NCBI GenBank assembly: GCA_025350695.1
Contig: JANXXI010000247.1
Span: 1-64,000 of the forward strand
Source: Acidobacteriota bacterium
GTDB taxonomy: Bacteria > Acidobacteriota > Terriglobia > Bryobacterales > Bryobacteraceae
DNA: 64,000 bases
Reading direction: 5' to 3'
The position numbers and the translations under genes were made by a program. The notes beneath the pieces were generated by a model that ran no database searches, was not told where the DNA came from, and was given only the letters and a program-made list of their open reading frames with translations. Shown piece after piece: positions 54,312-62,193 of this stretch (positions are counted from its first letter, which is position 1; each line of letters begins with the position of its first letter).

Positions 54312-55742
54312 ATGCCGCACACTCCAGGGCGCGTCGTTACTGTCGCCCCAATGCCTCCTGAAAAATCCGCCTACGCCTTGGCCCGTTATAGCCGCTCTCC
54401 CGATTCGATTGTGGACTCGGTGGAGTGGGTTCGCACGCACGATTCATCCAAGTTTCTGGATAGTTTCTATTTTCAATACGGCCATGCGTCAATTGCCGAC
54501 CTGGGCCACTTGGTTGTGTGCTTTGAAGGCGTGTCGGAACTGGCGGCGACTGAGATTGAGGACGAGCAGTTGTGGGACGGCCAGGCCAAATCATCGCGTT
54601 ATCAGGATTTCGGTTCGTCCGGTTTTATCATTCCGACCGAGCTTGATGCGCCAAATGAGGCTGCATACCTGAAGGCTGGGCAAACGTTGCTTGACTCCTA
54701 TAAGCATATTCATGAACGGTCGCTGGAACATTTGAAGGAGAAGCTCCCGCGGCCTGATGCGATGAAGCCCGACGCGTACTTGCGCAACATCACGGCGCGT
54801 GCGTTCGACGTGGCGCGATATGTGCTTTTTTGGGGCATTCCGACAAATGTTGGACAGGTGACCAGCATCCGCACGCTGGAACGTCAGGTGCGCCGCATGA
54901 AGGCTTCCGAGTTCGGCGAAGTTCGCGAGTTAGGGCAGAGCTTGGCCGACGCTTGTGCGGCGGAGCCCGGCGTTATGTGGGACAAGGACGGCAGCCGCGA
55001 GGCGCTTGCTCCGACGCTAGCCAAGTACGTCGATCCGGACTCGCATCTGATCGATTCGCAGCAAGCGCTGGCGCAATGGGCCGCGCAGAATCTTCCCGCC
55101 CGGTTGGGTGTTGAGTACGGGGATGTGGATCTGCTGAAGCCTTCTGACACGCCAGCCGATATCGTCGCGACGCTGCTGTATACGGTGACCGACCGGCCCT
55201 TGCGCGAGTTGTATGAATGGGCGCGCGGAGTGGGTGCTGCGGTCAGAGAGGAAGTGATTAGCGTGGCGTTGCAATCGCGGACACGGGAAGAGTTATTGCG
55301 TGGATTCCGCGGCGGGCTGTACTGTTACGACATTGTGATGGACATCGGAGCGTATCGGGATTTTCATCGGCATCGGCGTTGTCAGCAGTATCGGCAGGCG
55401 TATAACGGTAGCCTTGGGTATGAAACTCCGGCGGCGATCACCGAAGCGGGTTTGACGGGAGCTTATGATGCCACGATGAAGGTGGCGTGGACGGCGATGA
55501 GTGGTTTGCCGCATCCGGCCGCGCAGTATTTGCTGCCGTTCGGGGCTCGTTCTCGTTTCCTGTTCAAGATGGATTTCGCGGAAGCGGAATACATCTCGAA
55601 GTTACGGAGCGGAGTGAAGGGGCATTTCAGTTACCGGAACATCGCTTGGCGGATGAAGGAAGAGATGGAGAAGGTGGAGCCCGAGTTAGGCAAGCTGATT
55701 AAGGCCACGCCGCCGTGGGTGGAAGATCCTCTAGTGCGTTGA
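54312..55742 (+). CDS. thyX: FAD-dependent thymidylate synthase, duplicated form
   Basis: A 476-aa protein made of two ThyX-like halves, twice the usual 220-250 aa. The N-half has the family segment FQYGHASIADLGHLVV and FEGVSELAATEIEDEQ, ending QAKSSRYQDF, but lacks the RHR motif. The C-half has HRHRRCQQYRQAY at the ThyX motif site (RHR-x7-S, here with Ala in place of Ser) and YCYDIVMDIGAYRDF. It converts dUMP to dTMP with methylene-folate and FAD. Motif parts are split between halves, so a pseudo-dimer with complementary active sites is likely. It is divergent from dut. Confidence 0.85.
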   Translation: MPHTPGRVVTVAPMPPEKSAYALARYSRSPDSIVDSVEWVRTHDSSKFLDSFYFQYGHASIADLGHLVVCFEGVSELAATEIEDEQLWDGQAKSSRYQDFGSSGFIIPTELDAPNEAAYLKAGQTLLDSYKHIHERSLEHLKEKLPRPDAMKPDAYLRNITARAFDVARYVLFWGIPTNVGQVTSIRTLERQVRRMKASEFGEVRELGQSLADACAAEPGVMWDKDGSREALAPTLAKYVDPDSHLIDSQQALAQWAAQNLPARLGVEYGDVDLLKPSDTPADIVATLLYTVTDRPLRELYEWARGVGAAVREEVISVALQSRTREELLRGFRGGLYCYDIVMDIGAYRDFHRHRRCQQYRQAYNGSLGYETPAAITEAGLTGAYDATMKVAWTAMSGLPHPAAQYLLPFGARSRFLFKMDFAEAEYISKLRSGVKGHFSYRNIAWRMKEEMEKVEPELGKLIKATPPWVEDPLVR

Positions 55743-55806
55743 GACGTCATAAAGTCTTCAGCATATTCTTGAACCTCGAAGCCCGAAGCGTTCATTAACG
55801 TGACCC

Positions 55807-56991
55807 CTACCGCACCCGCTCAGCCCAACGTAAATCTCCGAAACGGTAGGCGAGTGTGCGGGTATCCGTGCTTGATCCAAGCTTCGACGGAACCACGGAG
55901 CGCGATGCTGTCAATTTCAGCGTCAAGCACTTGCCCTGCAAATGACCCGGCACATTGAACTCCACCTCAAAAGGACCCCAGTCGGGCGAGATGCGTCCCA
56001 ACTCCAAACCCTGCGCTTCGACGACGATTGTCTGTCCCGCCAGACGATTACTCATCTGGATGTTCTCTCCGCGAAAAAGGAGTTTGCCTTTCCCTTCGGG
56101 AATCATATAGTGCAAAACGTTCGAGGCCCAGCCATCGCGAAAAAGTCCGCCGGAATAAGCGTAGGCTCGATCAATCAGCATACGGCACACTTGGGAAAGC
56201 CGCCGTGCCGCCACTTCGCCAAAGGGGCCGGGGAGACAGCGCTTCACCATCGGACACCAGATCTTTTCGTAGGTATCCAAGCCGTAAAAAGTGTAAGCCG
56301 GCGGGAATCGTCTTTCGCTTTGGCGGCGGATCAGTTGGCCTAGTTCGTCAAATCGTTTGGCGCCGCCGGTGAAACTTTTCGCGTCGTCATATTCGCGGAT
56401 TGCGCCCATCTCAACCGGAATGTAAGTCAATCCGAACCGCTTGCCCAGCCGCACCAGAATGTCCCAATCCATCCCGTAATGCAATGACTCGTCCAGCAAA
56501 CCCACTTCATGGATTGCGTCGCGCCGGAAGAAGACTGTTTGCTGCAGAATGTAGTCGAGCGAATGAGTAAGCTTCCACAGGTTGAAGGGCTCAGTGAAAG
56601 GGAACTTACTTTTCACCTTACCTTCCTTATCAATCTGAAAGCCCTCGCCGTAAATCGCGCCTGTCCGTGGATGCTCCTCGAAAGCTTTAACGGCTGTGCT
56701 GACCGCTCCGGGAAGGTAGATATCGTCTGAATTTAGCCAAGCCACAATAATGCCTTTCGCCATGCGGAACCCTTTGTTGATGGCGTCCGATTGGCCCCGG
56801 TCTTTTTCTGAAATCCAAGTCAGCCTATCTGCATAGGGCTTCACAACCTCCGCTGTATGGTCGGTGGACGCGCCGTCCATGATGATGTATTCAATGTTTG
56901 GATAATCCTGCGAAAGAACACTTTCAATGGTGGCTTGGATAAACTGGCCCTGGTTATAAGAGGGCGTGATGACGGTGACCAGAGGCTTCAA
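55807..56991 (-). CDS. Family 2 glycosyltransferase
   Basis: A 394-aa GT-A glycosyltransferase: TVITPSYNQGQFIQATIES, IEYIIMDGASTDHT, EKDRGQSDAINKGF and the DXD-like WLNSDDIYLPG. A C-terminal beta-rich domain (about residues 300-390) resembles that of the next gene. The start is TTG 56991, which overlaps the TGA of the GT4-GT2 gene, with GGAG upstream; the track start at 57069 lies inside that gene. It is closely related to the GT2 domain of that neighbour, so it probably arose by duplication and works on the same surface polysaccharide. Confidence 0.88.
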   Translation of the reverse strand: MKPLVTVITPSYNQGQFIQATIESVLSQDYPNIEYIIMDGASTDHTAEVVKPYADRLTWISEKDRGQSDAINKGFRMAKGIIVAWLNSDDIYLPGAVSTAVKAFEEHPRTGAIYGEGFQIDKEGKVKSKFPFTEPFNLWKLTHSLDYILQQTVFFRRDAIHEVGLLDESLHYGMDWDILVRLGKRFGLTYIPVEMGAIREYDDAKSFTGGAKRFDELGQLIRRQSERRFPPAYTFYGLDTYEKIWCPMVKRCLPGPFGEVAARRLSQVCRMLIDRAYAYSGGLFRDGWASNVLHYMIPEGKGKLLFRGENIQMSNRLAGQTIVVEAQGLELGRISPDWGPFEVEFNVPGHLQGKCLTLKLTASRSVVPSKLGSSTDTRTLAYRFGDLRWAERVR

Positions 56992-59300
56992 ACGATCTCC
57001 GCCGGTTCCATCTCTATCCTGTCGATGATGCAAGACAGTTTGCGGCGGTCTTCGCTGGACGGTCGCCAAGTGCGGTTGGCTTCAATCTCCAAGCGGCAGC
57101 GCTGGCCACGCGCTGAATCCGGGCAATCCATTGCAAGGTCAAAGGGTCCGGGCGCGAGTGACGATTGCTTTAGAACCGCCCCGTTAAGCTTGACGGTTAA
57201 CCGTAGACGCAAAGGCGCGTTATGTTGGCCCGTGATTCGTAATCGTTTAGCTGACTTACTCACTTCGATTGGCCGCTGGTAGCACTTCGAAATCCAGCCG
57301 TCATCCCACCGGCCGTCAAACGATCCGAACACTCCAGTACTCTTCCGCCATTCATTCAGATAACGGCCAACGTTGCGCCGGTTATAGTAACTCCCTAGGG
57401 CCAGGCCCAAGCCGTGGGATATCAATGTTGGTTTAGATCGATCGAAGAACTGATCCTTGCGATCCATTAAGTAACATGCGTATCCATTCACCCATTGAAA
57501 GGGCACATAACCGTAATGCGCTTTCACTGAACTTAAGATTTCCTGGTACACCCGGCGGCGGTTGGCCAGGGTTTTGTTATCCATATACATGCGCGAAGTG
57601 GCTAGATAGTCGTCCACTTTGTAGACTGGATAAAGCCGCGCAATGCGCATCCACAATTCGTAATCCAGGGCGAAATGGAGTTGCGTATTGATCATGCCGG
57701 CGGCGCCAAACGCATCGTAATTCATGAATGCCGCGGGCTGGCAAATGTAGCATTGTTCGCTCAACGTTTCAAGATCGAAGGGATTAGTGGGGTAACGATC
57801 AATGACCTTGCCATCCTGGTGGACGTGATAGGCTTCGCCATAAATCAAACCAGCATTGGGTTTATCGCGAAAGTGTTTAGCGATGGAAGCAAGCGCTCCG
57901 GGCAGGTACGTATCGTCCGCGTTAAGGAATGTGAAAATGCCGCCTGTTGTTGCATGCCAGCCTTTATTTACCGCATCGCCTTGCCCCTTGTCTTTCTCTG
58001 ATTTCCAACGGAGACGGCCTTCGTACTTCTTTAGGATCTCAACCGTGTTGTCCTTCGATCCTCCGTCCATCACAACGTAATCCAGATGCGGATAGTCTTG
58101 CGATAGGATACTTTCGATCGTTTCTTCCAAATACTGGCCCATATTGTAAGTGGGTGTGACAATTCCGAACTTAGGCCATTCCTTAATAGTGATTACAGGC
58201 CGACGCACGAAGTCAGGACTAGTAATTCGATTAAACGCAGCCTTGGTCTTTTGGTAAGCAATATCCCAGGAAAACGCATCGGCGCGCGCGCGCCCTTTTT
58301 CGATCAACGCCTGCCGCAGCGGCTGGTCTTCAAGCACGGCGCGCATGCCTTCAGCTATGGACTCGGGGTTTAGCGGATCAACCAGTAAGGCCGCCTCGCC
58401 GGCCACTTCAAGAGTGCTACCCAGGTTGGATGCGATCACGGGGATCCGGCTGTGAAACGCCTCCAGTAGCGGAATCCCAAAGCCTTCAAACTTGGTGGCG
58501 AACAGCAAGGCGCGCGCGTTGCGATATAGATCGACGACTACTTCGCGCGGCACATGGCCGAGCATTCGGACACGATCCTTAAGCCCCAGCGTGGCCGCCA
58601 TCTTTTCAATTGCTTCGGCGCCGGTGGATGGAGCCCCGGTTAGAACTAGATGCACCTCCGGATGGGTTTTGGTCAACATCTGAAAAGCCTTCAAGACATT
58701 AGCGTGATTTTTGTGAGGCCAGTAGTTGGCTGGAAAATAGAAATAATTTTCCGGCAATCGCAGTGCTGAGAATTGCCTGGTTGGGGGCGCAGGCTGGCGG
58801 CGAAACTCTTCGTCAACGTCAAGCGGTATAACTTCAATACGATCGGCGGCGGCGCCATATTTATCCATGATCGTGAGCTTTGCGTCTTCAGAAAGAGTGA
58901 AAAGCACGTCCGCATGAGCCGCAGTTGGACGATAGGTTTGATTGCGCCAGTTCAGCACAGCTTCGTCGAAAAAATCAGGATAGAACTCGTGCTGAACGTC
59001 GGGCATCATGACAGCGCTGGGGATATTGACGAACACCGGTTCCAACACAAGCAGTGGGCAGAAAAATAAATCGAAGTCGCGTTGCGTCAGCGTTTCGACC
59101 ATTTTAGCCACGGCATTTTCGTGTCCAATCTTGATTAGCTCCGCGTTAGGCGCGAACTCGTGTACATGAGCCGACTCTTCAGCTTGGACGAAAATAGTTA
59201 GCAATTCGGAATCAAGACGGGAAAGAATATTGCGGACATAATTTTCCATTCCGCCGATTTTGCCCTTGTAATACTGACGAAGATTGACGGCTATGCGCAT
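56988..59300 (-). CDS. Two-domain glycosyltransferase (GT4-GT2)
   Basis: A 770-aa fusion. Residues 1-370 are a GT4 (GT-B fold): VNLRQYYKGKIGGMENYVRN, FPANYWPHKNHANVLKAF and the nucleotide-sugar E-x7-E region KFEGFGIPLLEAFHSRIPV. Residues 375-640 are a GT2: FGIVTPTYNMGQYLEETIES, DYVVMDGGSKDNT and FLNADDTYLPG. A C-terminal beta-sandwich (GWISKCYQRPIEVSKSAKRL) follows. It should add two sugars in successive steps of surface polysaccharide assembly. It lies between GT9 (55 bp upstream) and the GT2 gene (overlapping). Confidence 0.92.
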   Translation of the reverse strand: MRIAVNLRQYYKGKIGGMENYVRNILSRLDSELLTIFVQAEESAHVHEFAPNAELIKIGHENAVAKMVETLTQRDFDLFFCPLLVLEPVFVNIPSAVMMPDVQHEFYPDFFDEAVLNWRNQTYRPTAAHADVLFTLSEDAKLTIMDKYGAAADRIEVIPLDVDEEFRRQPAPPTRQFSALRLPENYFYFPANYWPHKNHANVLKAFQMLTKTHPEVHLVLTGAPSTGAEAIEKMAATLGLKDRVRMLGHVPREVVVDLYRNARALLFATKFEGFGIPLLEAFHSRIPVIASNLGSTLEVAGEAALLVDPLNPESIAEGMRAVLEDQPLRQALIEKGRARADAFSWDIAYQKTKAAFNRITSPDFVRRPVITIKEWPKFGIVTPTYNMGQYLEETIESILSQDYPHLDYVVMDGGSKDNTVEILKKYEGRLRWKSEKDKGQGDAVNKGWHATTGGIFTFLNADDTYLPGALASIAKHFRDKPNAGLIYGEAYHVHQDGKVIDRYPTNPFDLETLSEQCYICQPAAFMNYDAFGAAGMINTQLHFALDYELWMRIARLYPVYKVDDYLATSRMYMDNKTLANRRRVYQEILSSVKAHYGYVPFQWVNGYACYLMDRKDQFFDRSKPTLISHGLGLALGSYYNRRNVGRYLNEWRKSTGVFGSFDGRWDDGWISKCYQRPIEVSKSAKRLRITGQHNAPLRLRLTVKLNGAVLKQSSLAPGPFDLAMDCPDSARGQRCRLEIEANRTWRPSSEDRRKLSCIIDRIEMEPAEIV

Positions 59301-59355
59301 TTGTTCCAGGGGGCCGGTGCTAATAACCGAATGTAACAGACTGCTTTGCCGTCGA

Positions 59356-61077
59356 TCAACTTTTCGAGCCGGCGCGCTTTGAAGCCCACCAGCGTTTCAA
59401 GTAGTCCAGTAGACCTTCCTGGCGAAACTTTGCAAGCTCCGCATGGGACTTTGCGAGCTCCGGACCGACCACCGCGAGATCCGCCAAATTAGCCTGTTCC
59501 CGCTGGCCAGCCGCCTCTAGTTGACGTCGTGCTTCAGCCAGTCCTTCGCTCAGGATATTGACCTGGGCGTTGCTTTGTTCAAACTTTGCGTTGGCTTGAA
59601 GCATCTGGGAAACGGTTTTCCGAAGCGCCTGATCGGTTTCATTAGCGCGCTGCTTGTCGCGAATCAACTTTTGGCGAAGAGCTAATTCCAAGTCATCGTA
59701 CCCCTTGACGCTAACGCCCGCGGCTGGTAGGAACGCGCGCAAGGCGCCGTCTACCGATTGTAGGGCCTTCATTTGCTGAGCAAGCATTTGCTGTAACTTG
59801 GTTTGCTGCTGATCCTCCTGTTCTATCGGCGATAAGGGAAGCAACAAATCGCCGTGCAGCTCCACCGCCGCCGCTACACGCTCCCGCCGTTCCCTCTGGA
59901 TGCGATGGTAAGCTTCCGCCGTTTCCTTAAGCAGAGTCTGGCGCTCGGCTTGCGCTTGAACTTCAATCACGGACGCTGGCGCCACTGGGCCTGATGCGCG
60001 ATCAAACGCTTGACGCACCACTTCAACCGGCAGAGTTTCAAGACAGTATGCATGACCGAATGCGCAATCCCAGCGGCAACCGAAACAACCCATTGGCTGG
60101 ACGACACCTACTGATCCTTGTCCCCACGGCGCGTAGTGCGGCCAAGTGCCGCCTCCGAAAACGACGACGCCTGGAACGCCGTAGGCTTGGGCCAAATGGG
60201 CTGGCCCGGTATCGTTACCGAAATAAAGCCGCGCGTGCGCCAGCAAGACGGAAAGTTGGCTCATGGCGTTCGACGAACCTGTGAAAATGCGGATATGGCG
60301 GGCGTCAGCTCCGAAAGCTTCCTTGAATTGTTCAAGAGTTGGACGCTCCCTTTCTTCCCCGGTCAGAAGTAACTTCGCATCTTCGCCCAAGCGACCGGCA
60401 AGAACAGCCGCGTAATGGGCCGGATCCCATCTCTTGACCAATGTGCTGGCGGCGCCGCTTGGGAAACAGGCGATGTACTTGCCGGGCTCGATTCCAAGGG
60501 CGCGAAACAGTTCAGTGTCAACTAAAGGCTTCGGCCAAGGTGTGATGTCGGAAGGTGTGCCACCCAAGTGACGCAAGAGAGCTGAGTAACGTTCGTTTTC
60601 GTGCGTTCCATGCGTCTGGGTTGGACAATCCAAGTTTCTTGGCGCGCCGCCGAAATCCCGAATGAGCAGCGTTAACAAGCCGTGAGGGGGGCTGGATGCC
60701 GTAAGTCCAAAAGCGTCACAATCAGACAAAATTGAAATGAGGAACCAGCTAAGCCAACTAGGTTCCAGGTCGGCCGCGATAAAAATGGTGGGGTGAAGAT
60801 CGCGAAGTACCTCCGTTAACTTTTGCAGCTTCAGGCGCAGAGCCGCAGTGGGAACAGTCTGCTGATGCGGCTCAAAATCGAGCGTCAAAACATCGAGGGG
60901 TGGACTTGGAAAAAGGGCAGGCAGGTGCGCGAAAGGCTGTCGAACGAGCAGAACAATGCGGTTCGTTGGGAATCGTTTAATCAGGCCTTCTACTAGCCTG
61001 GAAGCCAACACTAAGTCGCCGAGTCCGCCAGTGTGGACGACCAGAATAGGCGCAATGGTATTTTTAGAAATGATCAA
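59356..61077 (-). CDS. GT9 glycosyltransferase with coiled-coil C-terminus
   Basis: Residues 1-360 are a heptosyltransferase-like GT9: LVVHTGGLGDLVLASRLVE, CFPSGAASTLVKRWDPAHYA, YFGNDTGPAHLAQAYGVPG, and a Cys-rich segment (MGCFGCRWDCAFGHAYC) found in many GT9 proteins. Residues 370-573 are a long Gln/Glu/Ala-rich coiled coil (QQQTKLQQMLAQQMKALQ, AEARRQLEAAGQREQ) ending with a basic tail. The extension is unusual and may hold the enzyme in a complex with the following transferases. First glycosyltransferase of the operon. Confidence 0.88.
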   Translation of the reverse strand: MIISKNTIAPILVVHTGGLGDLVLASRLVEGLIKRFPTNRIVLLVRQPFAHLPALFPSPPLDVLTLDFEPHQQTVPTAALRLKLQKLTEVLRDLHPTIFIAADLEPSWLSWFLISILSDCDAFGLTASSPPHGLLTLLIRDFGGAPRNLDCPTQTHGTHENERYSALLRHLGGTPSDITPWPKPLVDTELFRALGIEPGKYIACFPSGAASTLVKRWDPAHYAAVLAGRLGEDAKLLLTGEERERPTLEQFKEAFGADARHIRIFTGSSNAMSQLSVLLAHARLYFGNDTGPAHLAQAYGVPGVVVFGGGTWPHYAPWGQGSVGVVQPMGCFGCRWDCAFGHAYCLETLPVEVVRQAFDRASGPVAPASVIEVQAQAERQTLLKETAEAYHRIQRERRERVAAAVELHGDLLLPLSPIEQEDQQQTKLQQMLAQQMKALQSVDGALRAFLPAAGVSVKGYDDLELALRQKLIRDKQRANETDQALRKTVSQMLQANAKFEQSNAQVNILSEGLAEARRQLEAAGQREQANLADLAVVGPELAKSHAELAKFRQEGLLDYLKRWWASKRAGSKS

Positions 61078-61107
61078 TTGAAACGTCAGTATAACGCGAG
61101 AGTAGCC

Positions 61108-62034
61108 TTACTGGCTCAGTGCAACCTGTTCCACCTTGTACCCTCGCCCAGCCAGCAACCGGGCCACACCCTCTCTACCAACCAAATGTCCGGCGCCAAC
61201 TACAACAAACCCTCGGCCTTTACTCTTCAGTAATGTTTCCGCCGCATCCGCCATAGCCGGATTGCGCCCGTCCAGCATGATCTTGCGCATGTTTTCAGAA
61301 CCGGCCATGGTCTTTTTCATCCAGGAATCCATGGCGTCCGCATCCCCACTCATCCACAGGTCCCGCATGGTTTGGAACATGTCTTTTAGGTTGCCCATCT
61401 GCGATAGCGCCGACCCTAGCGATTCTTCCTGAAGGCTTCCTTCAAGGCTGGAAAGTATTTTAAATTGGAACTCCGCGCCTTCGATTTCGAGGATACGTTT
61501 GGTGGGGGTCTTTGCCGCCAATTCAAGGAAATGCTGATCGATGCCATATTTCGGGTCCATGCCATTCTTCATCATCGCCATGGCGGGCAGCATTACGGAC
61601 AGCAGCCAGGGCTTCATTTTCCCTAATGGCGCGCAGGCCATGGCCAACAGCTCGCATGCCTTTTCCATTTGCACTTTGGTTTCGTCGTTGACGTGGTTCC
61701 AAAGAGTATCGTCGCCTTCGTACATCCCCTTCATCATGAAAGCCTGGATCTTTTGTTGGTCTATGTGCGTGATGTCTGCTTCCACGGCCAGCGTAGTCGA
61801 TTCCGCAAAGGCCGCTTCGATTTCTTTCGCTAGCGGATACATCTCTTTGTTACCAGCGTGAATCGAACCGAGCAAGTACACTACGTTGTCTTTGTTCGAT
61901 ACTTTCCAAAACATCGCCTTTTTCGTAGGTGTGGGCTTCTGTTGCGCGGCGAGGTTTGGGACGCTGAGGAGTTGTATGACCATCAGCCCAACGAGGCCGA
62001 TCAGTTGGGCGGTTTTTTTATGGATTGGTTTCAT
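61108..62034 (-). CDS. TraB/GumN-family protein
   Basis: A 308-aa protein with a signal peptide (ending NLAAQ). TraB/GumN motifs are present: VYLLGSIHAGNKEMYPL at the N-terminus, and GFVVVGAGHLVGREGVARLLA near the C-terminus, with the two GxxH boxes that form a putative metal site, as in TIKI-like proteases. Its role is not established in bacteria. It lies 30 bp upstream of the GT9 gene and may be the first gene of that operon. Confidence 0.9.
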   Translation of the reverse strand: MKPIHKKTAQLIGLVGLMVIQLLSVPNLAAQQKPTPTKKAMFWKVSNKDNVVYLLGSIHAGNKEMYPLAKEIEAAFAESTTLAVEADITHIDQQKIQAFMMKGMYEGDDTLWNHVNDETKVQMEKACELLAMACAPLGKMKPWLLSVMLPAMAMMKNGMDPKYGIDQHFLELAAKTPTKRILEIEGAEFQFKILSSLEGSLQEESLGSALSQMGNLKDMFQTMRDLWMSGDADAMDSWMKKTMAGSENMRKIMLDGRNPAMADAAETLLKSKGRGFVVVGAGHLVGREGVARLLAGRGYKVEQVALSQ

Positions 62035-62193
62035 TTCATCTTATTTTAATATGCAAAAGGAAAAGAAATCGTCCGGTCAGCAAACGGGAACGCTGGCGTC
62101 TCCCGCTAATATGCGATAAGCTTTCACAATTGATTATCCCGATCAAGGCTTATTACAGCGGCGAAACTGAATTTGAATCCGAAGGAATCAACT

